Assembly: GCA_020635285.1 (NCBI GenBank)
Contig: JACKAB010000009.1
Span: 62,001 to 126,000 of the forward strand
Reading direction: 5' to 3'
DNA from: Ignavibacteriales bacterium
Lineage (GTDB): Bacteria; Bacteroidota; Ignavibacteria; Ignavibacteriales; Melioribacteraceae
Length of the DNA: 64,000 nucleotides
Positions 12,201 to 21,424 of the stretch are shown here, piece by piece. Both the position numbers and the translations under genes were made by a program. Below the pieces are notes generated by a model. That model was not told the DNA's origin and searched no databases. It saw only the letters and a program-made list of their open reading frames with translations. Every line of letters begins with the position of its first letter. Position 1 is the first letter of the stretch.

Positions 12201-12494
12201 GTCCCAAATCCTTACACTGGGGCTGTATCATGGGAGCCTGATAATGTTGAAGTTGGAAGGGGAGAAAGAAGAATATTCTTTGCACACCTTCCGACCATTT
12301 GCACGATAAGGATTTATACGATTGGTGGTAAACATGTTAAGACATTAGAACATATTGCTGGTATGTTAGATGGTTCTGAATCTTGGGACCTTGTTTCTAA
12401 AGATGGTATGGAGATTTCTTTTGGAGTTTATGTTTATCATGTTGAGGCTCCGGGAATTGGAGAGAAAATTGGAAAATTTGCGGTTATGAAATAG
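9248..12494 (+). CDS. Large secreted hypothetical protein with fibronectin-like region and degenerate T9SS-type C-terminus (two frameshifts)
   Basis: ATG 9248 opens a signal peptide (ILVFIMFTLFCLSDILSQV). The first part (about 745 codons to 11485) has many Asp/Gly-rich calcium-type loops at about 300-430 (DDMKDNDSDGLTDE) and a fibronectin-III-like stretch with YEGYKIYRS-type sequence and TYYYAVVAYDKG. The frame is lost twice. Adding one C to the CCCC run at 11387-11390 restores PPEIQNVLHSGPGTGNINVE. One missing base near 11462 then leads into the second part, which runs to 12494. The end (VVPNPYTGA ... FGVYVYHVEAPG) looks like a divergent T9SS/FlgD-like C-terminal module. The protein is probably a cell-surface component, of about 1,080 residues if repaired. 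I know of no biochemical role. It sits between the unknown secreted enzymes and a sugar ABC ATPase. Confidence 0.7.
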
Positions 12495-12526
12495 TATTAA
12501 TTTAGTGAACAAAATAGGATTAGATA

Positions 12527-13628
12527 ATGGCAGAAGTAGAATTAAAACATGTTGCGAAAATTTATAACGGTAAAATAAAAGTTGTTGATGATGTTAACTT
12601 AAAAATTACTGATAAGGAATTTGTTGTACTCGTTGGGCCTTCTGGTTGTGGAAAATCAACAACACTGAGAATGATTGCCGGACTTGAAGAGATTTCAGAA
12701 GGTGAAATATTTATTGATGGGAAATTGGTAAATGATGTTGCGCCTAAAGATAGAGATATCGCAATGGTATTTCAGAATTATGCTTTATATCCGCATATGA
12801 CTGTCTTTGAAAATATGGCGTTTGGGTTAAAGATTAGAAAATTCAGTAAAAGTGAAATTAAACAAAGAGTTGAGGAAGCCTCTAAAATATTGGGTTTGGA
12901 TGAATTGTTGAATAGAAAACCCAAAGCGCTTTCTGGAGGACAAAGACAGCGTGTTGCATTAGGAAGGGCAATTGTGCGCAAACCAAAAGTATTTTTGTTT
13001 GATGAACCTCTCAGCAATCTTGATGCAAAGTTACGAGTTCAGATGCGGACGGAAATTTCTAAACTTCATCTTAAACTTGAAGCAACAATGATTTATGTTA
13101 CTCATGATCAAGTGGAAGCAATGACAATGGGTGATAGAATAGTTGTTATGAAAGATGGCATAATTCAGCAGATTGATAAACCGATTGATTTATATAATAA
13201 TCCTCAAAATAAATTTGTAGCTTCTTTTATTGGAAGTCCCGCAATGAATTTCATAAATGGAAAAATTGAGAGAGAAAAAAAGATATGGTATTCATATCAG
13301 ATAAAAAATCAATTACGAATAAATTTAGCAAAAAAATATGAATCTAAACTACTAGCTTTTATGGGCAAACAAGTAATTTTAGGTATTAGACCGGAGAACT
13401 TTTTATTAAAAAACGCAACAAATAATCTACCAAAAGTTACTGTTGAAGTTGAAGTTGTAGAACCAATGGGCAACGATACATTTATTTATTTTAACTTAGA
13501 TGGAATTCAATTTACCGCAAGAGTAATTTCTGATGATGAGCTAAAACCAAAGTCAAAAATTGACTTATATGTGAATCCAGAAAAACTTCATTTTTTTTTT
13601 TGGAGATTTGGAAAGTGCTGTTTTATAA
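12527..13628 (+). CDS. Sugar ABC transporter ATP-binding protein, MalK/MsmX/UgpC type
   Basis: This is a cytoplasmic ATPase that powers carbohydrate ABC importers. All nucleotide-binding motifs are present: Walker A GPSGCGKST (37-45), Q-loop VFQNYALYP (81-89), signature LSGGQRQR (135-142), Walker B VFLFDEP (155-161) and H-loop YVTHDQ. The C-terminal 120 residues form the regulatory TOBE/OB region usual for the MalK branch (GIRPEN). A run of 11 T at 13591-13601 shifts the frame near the end. Removing one T gives GDLESAVL and a stop at 13626-13628, the usual family ending, whereas the uncorrected frame runs on to 13699 with unnatural sequence. No permease or binding-protein gene is seen in the window, so it may be a shared ATPase serving importers encoded elsewhere. 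It starts 32 bases after the previous gene. Confidence 0.92.
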
Positions 13629-13943
13629 AAAATCATATTCTAATAATTTTAACACTCAATTTGAAAGTTGCCGAGTTTAAAATAATTACTCTCAAGTAAA
13701 ATCGCTCTGAGAATACTGGCTCTATAACCTCACATAGTTATTCTTTCACTTCTTAATATGCTCTAAAGCATAGCCCGAATGAATAAAAATCAAATACTCT
13801 AGGATGTTATTTTGACTAAGAGAAATTACTTCTAATTCTTTCTAAAGGTTAATTCATTTTTTTTGTTAAAAAATAAGTCTTGACATTATTATCCTCTGTA
13901 TTTATCTTGCATATGTATTTCATACGAGTGCGGGAACGTTTGC
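13629..13943. other. Intergenic region upstream of the LacI-type regulator
   Basis: The 315-base gap holds no convincing gene. It contains a short perfect hairpin (TATGCT/AGCATA, 13757-13772) without a T tract and a sigma70-like promoter near its 3' end (separate entry). The last bases before the regulator start contain AACGTTTGCA, resembling one half of the operator found upstream of galT. Confidence 0.6.
13880..13908 (+). promoter_or_regulatory. Sigma70-like promoter for the LacI-family regulator
   Basis: TTGACA (13880-13885) and TATCTT (13903-13908) are separated by exactly 17 bases and point toward the ATG at 13944. The -35 box is a perfect consensus and the -10 box is a fair match. This would give a short leader of roughly 30 bases. 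The leader contains GAACGTTTGCA (13934-13944), a possible half-site for the regulator itself, which would suggest autoregulation (inference). Confidence 0.5.
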
Positions 13944-14949
13944 ATGAATCAAATTACCATAAAAGATCTAGCTTCAAATCTAGGGTTGTCATCCTCAACT
14001 ATTTCTAGAGCGTTGAATGACCACCCAGATATAAAAGTTGAAACAAAAAACTCGTAAACGATCTTGCAAAAGAGCTTGGATACCAACCTAATTTTATGGC
14101 TAGAAATCTTAAATCTAAGAACTCAAGTCAAATTGGTATAATTGTTCCAGAGATCAAACATGACTTTTTCTCTAAAGCAATTAGTGGAATTGAGGAAGTT
14201 GCATATAAAGATGGTTACACGGTAATAGTTTCTCAATCAAATGAAGATTTTGAACGAGAAAGAATAAACGCAAATGCTCTCTATCAAAATAGAATATCTG
14301 GAATGATTGTCTCTCTTTCTCAGAGTACAAAAAGTGTAGAGCACTTTAAAACTCTTCAAGCTAAAGGTGTAAAATTAGTTTTCTTTGATCGTGTTTCTGA
14401 TGGAATAGATACATTTAAAGTTGTTATTGATGATTACCAATCAAGTTATGACGCAGTCACCTACCTAATCTCAAAGGGCTATCATAACATTGTTCATCTG
14501 GCAGGACCTCAAAATTTATTAAACTGCAGGGATAGATATTTAGGTTATAAAAAGCAATTGAAGACGCTAACCTTAAATTCAACGAGGATTTTGTTTTTTA
14601 TGGCGGTATGCATGAAGATGATGGTAAAAATGACATTGAAAATTTAATTGATAAAAAAATTAAATTTGATGCCATATTTGCTGTAAATGATCCGGTAGCT
14701 ATTGGAGCATTGGTAGTTGTAAAAAATAAAGGTCTAAGAGTTCCACAAGATGTTGCCATTGTGGGCTTTTCAAATAATCCTATTACAGAATATGTCACAC
14801 CATCATTAACGACGGTTGAACAGCCAGCGTATGAAATGGGAAAGTTATCAGCATCAATTTTAATCTCACTTATTAAAGGTGAGACAATTCAAAGTGAATC
14901 AAATATAATATCGTTACCCTCAAAATTAATTGTTAGGGAATCAACATAA
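13944..14949 (+). CDS. LacI/GalR-family transcriptional regulator (two frameshifts)
   Basis: ATG 13944 begins a classic LacI helix-turn-helix: ITIKDLASNLGLSSSTISRAL, then NDHPDIK. After codon 34 the frame is lost in a run of six A (about 14045-14050). One more A restores ETKKLVNDLAKELGYQPNFMARNL, the usual hinge. The periplasmic-binding-like effector domain follows (IGIIVPEIKHDFFSKAISGIEE). A second missing A near 14551 (YKKAIEDANLKF when restored) leads to the final part, with DAIFAVNDPVAIGAL and VAIVGFSNNP, ending at 14949. Both breaks are single-base losses in A runs, so the real gene is probably intact at about 335 residues. It probably senses a sugar or sugar phosphate and represses nearby genes. 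A perfect-looking operator lies between it and galT. Confidence 0.88.
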
Positions 14950-14966
14950 ATATAATTTTAATTTAA

Positions 14967-14984
14967 ATTGCAATCGTTTGCAAT
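14967..14984. promoter_or_regulatory. LacI-family operator upstream of galT
   Basis: The 18 bases ATTGCAATCGTTTGCAAT form a near-perfect palindrome with a central CG and one mismatch in nine paired positions. This is the hallmark shape of LacI/GalR operators. The site lies 18 bases after the regulator stop and 10 bases before the galT start, so binding would block galT translation-proximal transcription or read-through. Assignment to the adjacent regulator is inferred from position. Confidence 0.75.
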
Positions 14985-14993
14985 GGCAAGAAT

Positions 14994-16013
14994 ATGAAAA
15001 ATACTCATAGAAGATATAATCCTTTGACTAATGAATGGATATTGGTTTCCCCAAATAGGACAGATAGACCGTGGCAAGGTCAAACTGAAAATACACCGAA
15101 AGTTGATAAACCTAAGTATGATCAAAATTGTTATTTGTGTCCCAAGAACATTAGAGCAAATGGAGAAAAAAATCCCAATTATGAATCAACTTATGTTTTT
15201 ACAAATGACTATAGTTCTTTAAAAATGGATGTTGAGGCAGAAAAAATTAATATCGGTGAAATATTAAAAGCTGAATCAGAAAAAGGAATCTGCAAAGTTG
15301 TCTGTTTTTCACCTAGACATGATCTAACTCTCACTGAACTGAATATTGATGAAATAGAAAAGGTTGTTTCAACTTGGCAAAACGAATATGACAAAATCGG
15401 TTCGATGACTGAGATTAACTATGTCCAAATTTTCGAAAATAAAGGTTCTGTAATGGGAGCCAGTAATCCCCATCCTCATGGTCAAATTTGGGCACAACAA
15501 TCAATACCCATGGAACCATTAAAAGAACAATATAATTTCAAAAAATATTTCGATGTGCATAAATCAACCTTACTAAATGACTATCTGAAAATTGAACATG
15601 AACATAATGAACGAATTGTTTTTGAAAATCAAAACTTTGTAATAGTAGTTCCATATTGGGCGGTTTGGCCTTTTGAAACTATGATAGTCAGCAAAAAACC
15701 ATATCAAAATATTTTAGAATTTGATGATCAAGCGAAATCTGATTTTGCAGAAGCGATAAAAGTTATATCATCAAAATATGATAAGGTGTTTAATGTTTCT
15801 TTTCCTTATTCAGCTGGAATCCATCAATCACCAACTGATGGTAAACTACATCCGGAATGGCATTTTCATATGCATTTTTATCCGCCATTGCTCAGATCGG
15901 CTACTATTAAGAAATTTATGGTTGGTTATGAAATGTTGGCTAATCCGCAAAGAGACATAACAGCAGAAAAAAGTGCGGAAATTATTAAGAATCTGAAAGT
16001 TGAATTTATCTAA
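14994..16013 (+). CDS. galT: Galactose-1-phosphate uridylyltransferase
   Basis: GalT is a cytoplasmic Leloir enzyme that swaps UMP between UDP-glucose and galactose-1-phosphate. The 339-residue length is normal. The active-site motif NPHPHGQIW is at residues 158-166, with His162 as the expected nucleophile that carries the uridylyl group. The metal ligands are visible as C47-x-x-C50 (NCYLCP) and, probably, His109 (SPRHD) and His160. A second family motif, GIHQSPTDG with EWHFHMHFYPP, lies near the end. ATG 14994 follows a weak GGCAAG site and the LacI-type operator, so galactose control is likely. Its partner galK lies about 26 kb downstream on the same strand. No galE is in the window. Confidence 0.96.
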   Translation: MKNTHRRYNPLTNEWILVSPNRTDRPWQGQTENTPKVDKPKYDQNCYLCPKNIRANGEKNPNYESTYVFTNDYSSLKMDVEAEKINIGEILKAESEKGICKVVCFSPRHDLTLTELNIDEIEKVVSTWQNEYDKIGSMTEINYVQIFENKGSVMGASNPHPHGQIWAQQSIPMEPLKEQYNFKKYFDVHKSTLLNDYLKIEHEHNERIVFENQNFVIVVPYWAVWPFETMIVSKKPYQNILEFDDQAKSDFAEAIKVISSKYDKVFNVSFPYSAGIHQSPTDGKLHPEWHFHMHFYPPLLRSATIKKFMVGYEMLANPQRDITAEKSAEIIKNLKVEFI

Positions 16014-16054
16014 TTAATAAATAACTTTTTTAAACAAAAAATAATGGGGCTAAT

Positions 16055-19051
16055 ATGTGGAAAAAAAAAATACAGTTTTTTCTTTCCTTCTGATATTGTT
16101 ACTTTCATCTCAGCAAGTATTTAGTGCGGATGGTTCAATTCAAGGAAAAGTTTCAGACGCAACTACCGGTGAGGTTCTTGTTGGTGCAAATGTTTTTATT
16201 GTAGGAACCAGTCTTGGAGCTGCGACAGATTTTGAAGGCTTCTACAGAATTTTAAATCTTTCACCTGGGACACATACTTTGAAAATATCTTATATCGGGT
16301 ATGAACCAAAAACTGAAACTATTCAAATTGGTGATGGAAGGGTTTTAGAGTTTGATATTCAACTCAGAGCTGTTACGGTTTCGACTGAAGATGTTATAGT
16401 TACAGCTCAGGCACAGGGTCAAAATGCGGCAATTAACCAACAGCTATCCTCACAAAACATTGTAAATGTTGTGTCATCCTCTCGTATACAAGAGTTACCA
16501 GATGCAAATGCAGCAGAATCAATTGGTAGGCTACCTGGAATTTCATTGATAAGATCTGGTGGACAAGCAACGAAAGTGGTAATACGTGGCATCAGTCCTG
16601 AATATAGTCAAATTACAATGAATGGAGTACCAATTCCTTCTAATGAAGGAGGTTCTGAATTTGGTGGTGGTCGTGGTATAGATATGAGAATGATTTCCTC
16701 AAGTTCTCTTGATGGTATTGAAGTCTTCAAAACAAATACACCGAATATGGATGCTGCCGTTCTTGGCGGAACGGTAAATTTAGGTATTAGAAAGGCAAGA
16801 AAGTCAGTATCTGGTGAATCTGTATTTCCTGGCTATATGCCGGCTATGTCCCTTCAAGGTACAAGGTGGATACAAAGATCTTACAAGTGAATATAATAAC
16901 TACAAAATTGACTTAAGTCTTGAGAAAAGATTTTTAGATGATCGATTAGGTTTATTTGTGCAAGGCATTATACAACAACAAAATCTCACCTCGAACAGTC
17001 TAGATGCAAATTATGGTCAATATGCTAAAACTATTAATCCTGATTCATTATACTTGTCCGAAATAAATCTTTACTTCCGTCCCAGAACAGAAGAAAGATA
17101 TAACGCTACTATTACACTAGATTATGAAATTCCGAATGGAAGTTTAGCTTTTACAAATATCTTAAGTCAAAGTAATTCTAAGAATAACTATTTTCGACAA
17201 CAATACGGCTTAGAAAGAGGCGGAAATAATATTCACTATTATGCAGATGGGTCAGATAATGAATTAAACTTAATAACAAACATTTTGAATTTTAACCAAA
17301 AACATCCTTCGCAGACATTGATGCAACGTTTTCGCATTCATATTCCGAGAATATTTCTCCTGATTCATGGAACTTACAATTTGAACAGCTTTCTACCGGA
17401 ACTAATCAAATTGATGATAAGCTATCACCTGTTATAATTGCTGATCTTGCACATAAAAAAAAGTACTTATGGATCAAATGAATTTACGAAGGATAAATAC
17501 TTCTGATAGTTTTACGAAACAGCGAGAATTGCGAGGAGCTGTTGATTTTACGAAAGATCTTAACATTGCAGATTTTCTATCAGTGCAATTAAAAACTGGG
17601 GAATGTATGCATACACTGATAGATCCTATGATTATAATGATGGAAACGGCTCCATTGTTTTTGGTGAAATTGGCAATCGAATTGTGCAAGCATATCCATG
17701 GCTGACATCAGAGTATGGTATTAGCGGTACGGGAACAGCAAATCTATTTATAACTCCTTTTCTCGATCCCAACCTTAATATTGGTAAATATTTGAATGGC
17801 GATTACACCTTTGATAATAAATTAAATTTGGATTATATGCGGAGGATTAAAGAAATTATTGTTGATTACGGCAATAATTTAGGCTCAGCAGGTACAGGAG
17901 GTTTTGCTCCATGGGTCCCAAATATGTTTGGTAATCAAGCTAGAGATTACTCTGGTACTGAGGACCGAAGTGCAGGATATTTAATGGGTACCTTCAACAT
18001 TGGTCAAGCTCTTTCAATAATGACGGGTGCGAGATACCAAAATCTTACAACAACTTATAGAGCAAATCGATTCTATAATGCTAGTGTAACAAATCCGTAC
18101 CCTAATGAACTGCGTCACACGGATACTACTTTCACCAAGTCCTATGGATATTGGTTGCCAGCAGTTAATATTAAATTTGATCCTTTGCCATGGATTAGTT
18201 TACGAGGCGCGTATACAAATACCTTAGCATATGCAAACTTTCGAGCCATCATCCCAATTATTGATGTATATACTGGTTCTGTTGATTGGAACAATGCTGA
18301 CCTAAAACCGATCCGTTCAGAAAACTTTGATCTTCAACTTTCTGTATATAATAATCAATTGGGATTATTCACATTTGGAGGATTCCTAAAACGCATTGAT
18401 GATTTTGTATTTTGGCAATCCAGTTACATAAGTGATCCTAAAGATTACGAAGGCTTACATAATGTTCCCGAGTTTCCAAATTTGAATGTTAAAGGCTATT
18501 CAATTGGGACATATTATAATAATCCAAATCAAGTTAAATTATGGGGTTTTGAATCCGATTGGCAGACACATTTCTGGTATTTGCCAGGTCCGTTAAGTGG
18601 GCTAGTATTAAATGTGAATTATACGCATGTATTTTCAGAGGCAAAATATCCTAAGACAATTGTTGGTAATAGCGGGTATCCACTCTTCCAACCAACTTAT
18701 ACTGATACAACTTATACGGATGCTTTAATCAACCAACCAGATAATATTGTAAATGTTTCTTTGGGATGGGACTATGAAGGCTTTTCAGTTTTAGTTTCCG
18801 CCATTTACCAATCAGCAATTTTCAATAGTACAGACTTTTGGAATGCATTAAGAACAGATAAAGCAGAATACCTGCGTTGGGATATTGTGGCAAAGCAAAA
18901 ATTACCTTGGTACAATATGGAGGTTTTCCTTAATCTGAATAATCTAAATGGAGAAAACGATACATATATAGTGAGAGGAAATAATTTTAAGGATACAGAT
19001 GAATCGTATGGATTTACAGCTGAATTAGGAATTAGAACCAGTTTTCACTAA
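16055..19051 (+). pseudogene. TonB-dependent outer-membrane receptor with carboxypeptidase-like N-terminal domain (at least four frameshifts)
   Basis: The pieces form one SusC/CirA-like receptor of roughly 990 residues. Reading from GTG 16057 gives a signal peptide (FLLILLLSSQQVFSAD). ATG 16055 would be the start if the A10 run at 16061-16070 had one more A. Next comes a CarboxypepD-regulatory-like domain (IQGKVSDATTGEVLVGANVFI), then the plug (LPGISLIRSGGQATKVVIRGI, INGVPIP-like MNGVPIP). The beta-barrel follows to the C-terminal TAELGIRTSFH. The frame changes near 16800-16862, 17300-17330, 17452-17470, about 17505 and 17598. The barrel half after 17603 is intact. The role would be import of an oligosaccharide across the outer membrane. 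No SusD follows; the next gene is a T9SS protein instead. Whether the breaks are real is open. Confidence 0.82.
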
Positions 19052-19100
19052 TTACTCATTTTTTAATAATATATTCATAAACCCAAAGGAGAAAGAGCAT

Positions 19101-19121
19101 ATGAGAAGCAAATTCAAATAG
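19101..19121 (+). other. Six-codon leader-like ORF (MRSKFK) before the beta-helix gene
   Basis: ATG 19101 is preceded by AAGGAG at good distance and is followed by five codons and TAG (19119-19121). A second ribosome site (TAGGAG) serves the real gene at 19179. It could be a leader peptide, a remnant of a broken start, or chance. Only the ribosome-site spacing supports it. Confidence 0.2.
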
Positions 19122-19178
19122 TTTGAAAAAAAGCAGTTAACTAAATAATTAACCAATCAATAATGTTAGGAGTTTAAT

Positions 19179-20897
19179 ATGAAATTATTTACCCACATGT
19201 TGTTACTTGTGGTACTTGTTTTATCTTTCACAAGTATACAGTCTTTTGCACAGAGAGACACCCTTGTTGTTCATGCGTTACCGCCCGGAAATTTAAATAA
19301 CGTGATTAACGCAGATACCACAGCAGGCGGTGAAAGCGCACATGTTTATGTGCTGATGTCAGACACTACTTATTTTCTAACTGAAGAAATCAGAATTAAA
19401 AATTTGGATATTATTGGAAAAACAACCAGTACGGGATACATACCCGTAATTGCACCTTTCATTAATGCGGACGGTAGTTCACCCGGTAATATTGCAGTTG
19501 CAATCGATAATGGTTATGTACATTTTCAAAATCTGTATCTAATAGGAACACGAACAGATGGCTCTCAAGTTACACAACAGTGTATAAGTACCAGCGATAG
19601 TTGCAGAATTACATTAGAAAATTGTATCATTGAAAATTTCGGTTCAACCGGTACACCTAACATATTAAATACCTGGAATGCACTGGGTTCTGATATTATT
19701 GTTGATCATTGCTTGTTTAGAAATAATCAAAGTGATGTTCCACAAAATCCTGGCATGAACTGGGCTGGTCCTGGTGTAAATGCAATTGATACCATGAAGG
19801 TAACAAATAGCACTTTCTTTATAATGGGCGGTAATATTGAAGGCTCAGGATCATCAATGGCTTATTTGGAATTTACTCACAATACAATATTCATGCACAC
19901 CAAATCTTCTCCTTTTTCAATGCGACAAATGCATAATGTAAAAATCAACAACAATATATTCTTTAGCGTTTATTCTGCAGGTTTGGATTACAACCATGCA
20001 TATGATCCACAAGTTTATAATGCAAACTTCTATAGTCCACCTGGAGTTCTTACTTTGGATTCACTATATAGTGAATTAGAGAGTGCACCATATAATATCA
20101 CAGAAGAAACTAGAAATATTGAAGCTGTAAATAATGCTTACTTTTGGCCTCAAAAAATTGTTGATAATTTTGCTACTATGAATGCTGATCCAGATACTTC
20201 AGTAGGACATTATAGAAATGTTGGTGGTGAAATTCTTGCTCCAGTTTGGGTTGCTGTTAGACCAGGTGCAGAAGCTATTTTAGACCTACCAAATATTAAA
20301 GTTGCAGAAGCTGATAATTTTGCAATGGATCCCGGTTTCGATGCAGCATTAGTGGATGCTGCTGCCGACAGTATGGCTAGATTTGTTAGACACGTATGGA
20401 TAAATGGCGGCAGTGGGGTTGGTTCTAGACCTTTTGTATATAAAGCTTCTACTATTAATCCTTTTGACGGTGTTCCTGCTAATTGGAAGACGACTCAAGG
20501 TTATCCTGTTAGAGAAAACTTAAGATATACAAATACTACTCTTTTAACTGCAGCAAATGGCAATCCTCTTGGTGACTTAACTTGGTTCCCAGAAATTACT
20601 GTTGGAGTTAGAGAAATATCTAATGCAATACCAACAAAATATAGCTTAGACCAAAACTATCCAAATCCGTTTAACCCAACTACTAATATTAACTATAGCA
20701 TTACTAATAGTGGTTTTGTTAATCTTAAAATCTTCAATATTCTTGGACAAGAAGTTGCAACTTTAGTAAATCAAGAACAAAAAGCTGGACAATATGCTGT
20801 AGATTTTGACGGATCAAAATTGGCTAGTGGAATTTATATGTATGCTTTACAATCAAACGGAGTAACATTAACTAAAAAAATGATGCTTCTAAAATAA
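19179..20897 (+). CDS. Secreted beta-helix-like protein with T9SS sorting tail
   Basis: ATG 19179 follows TAGGAG and opens a clean signal peptide (MKLFTHMLLLVVLVLSF to SFAQR). Residues about 40-300 read like a right-handed parallel beta-helix: short repeated strands such as VHFQNLYLIG, ITLENCIIENF, IIVDHCLFRNN, MKVTNSTFFIM, AYLEFTHNTIFM and VKINNNIFFS. This fold is common in polysaccharide lyases and surface binding proteins. The last ~86 residues are a textbook T9SS module (YSLDQNYPNPFNPTTNINY to KKMMLLK). No catalytic residues can be named. It directly follows the TonB receptor, so it may be the surface partner that binds the glycan, in the place SusD would occupy (inference). A strong hairpin lies about 30 bases after its stop. 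Confidence 0.75.
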   Translation: MKLFTHMLLLVVLVLSFTSIQSFAQRDTLVVHALPPGNLNNVINADTTAGGESAHVYVLMSDTTYFLTEEIRIKNLDIIGKTTSTGYIPVIAPFINADGSSPGNIAVAIDNGYVHFQNLYLIGTRTDGSQVTQQCISTSDSCRITLENCIIENFGSTGTPNILNTWNALGSDIIVDHCLFRNNQSDVPQNPGMNWAGPGVNAIDTMKVTNSTFFIMGGNIEGSGSSMAYLEFTHNTIFMHTKSSPFSMRQMHNVKINNNIFFSVYSAGLDYNHAYDPQVYNANFYSPPGVLTLDSLYSELESAPYNITEETRNIEAVNNAYFWPQKIVDNFATMNADPDTSVGHYRNVGGEILAPVWVAVRPGAEAILDLPNIKVAEADNFAMDPGFDAALVDAAADSMARFVRHVWINGGSGVGSRPFVYKASTINPFDGVPANWKTTQGYPVRENLRYTNTTLLTAANGNPLGDLTWFPEITVGVREISNAIPTKYSLDQNYPNPFNPTTNINYSITNSGFVNLKIFNILGQEVATLVNQEQKAGQYAVDFDGSKLASGIYMYALQSNGVTLTKKMMLLK

Positions 20898-21424
20898 TAA
20901 GAGTGGATTAATTTTCTACGCTTGTTCTTTAGTTAGGGCAAGGATGCTTAGCCTCCATTCCTTGTCCTAGCTAAATATTTAAAACAATATTCACAATAAA
21001 AATGACCAGATCCTAAAAATGATGTAACTTTTCCAAAATTTTCAAGAATTTAAATGATTATAGTTTAAGTAATGTGTTAGGTAAAAAAGTAATTAATTGA
21101 CCATAAGAAAGTTTTAATATCCAATGATAAAATTAGTTTTTTAAGTCCGTTGAATAAAATTTAATGATTCACATTAGAATTATTTATTAGTAACAAAATT
21201 TGAAATGAAAAATTGTTACAAATAATATTTCTATTTATTAAAAAATCGACCCTTTAGCCAAAAAGATATTTTGAACAGAATTACAATAGTCAAATTTCTA
21301 AAATTGTCCCATTATTAGTATGATTATTTGGGATTTAGTTGGCGAAGCTTTAAATTATATTAAAACAAATAATTGAAACTCCAGCCTTTTATTAGATATC
21401 AGATTTTGAATAAAGAGATATAAA
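20898..21424. other. Long intergenic region separating the receptor genes from the glycosidase cluster
   Basis: These 527 bases contain no supported gene. They begin with a strong stem-loop (20929-20974, separate entry). Further on is a weaker inverted repeat, GTAACAA (21190-21196) with TTGTTAC (21213-21219), in very AT-rich sequence. The promoter for the downstream glycosidase cluster is probably here, but I see no convincing -35/-10 pair. Confidence 0.5.
20929..20974 (+). terminator. Strong stem-loop after the beta-helix gene, probable terminator
   Basis: TTAGTTAGGGCAAGGA (20929-20944) pairs with TCCTTGTCCTAGCTAA (20959-20974), a 16-base stem with two G-U wobble pairs and a 14-base loop. 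It begins 32 bases after the stop codon. There is no T tract directly after, so it may be a factor-assisted terminator or an mRNA 3'-end stabiliser rather than a classic intrinsic terminator. Confidence 0.6.

Noticed and set aside
13757..13772. Small hairpin TATGCT/AGCATA
   Set aside because: Six-base stem with no T run; too weak to call a terminator.
21190..21219. Inverted repeat GTAACAA/TTGTTAC
   Set aside because: Only seven paired bases in very AT-rich sequence, 16 bases apart, with no promoter or T tract nearby; chance is likely.
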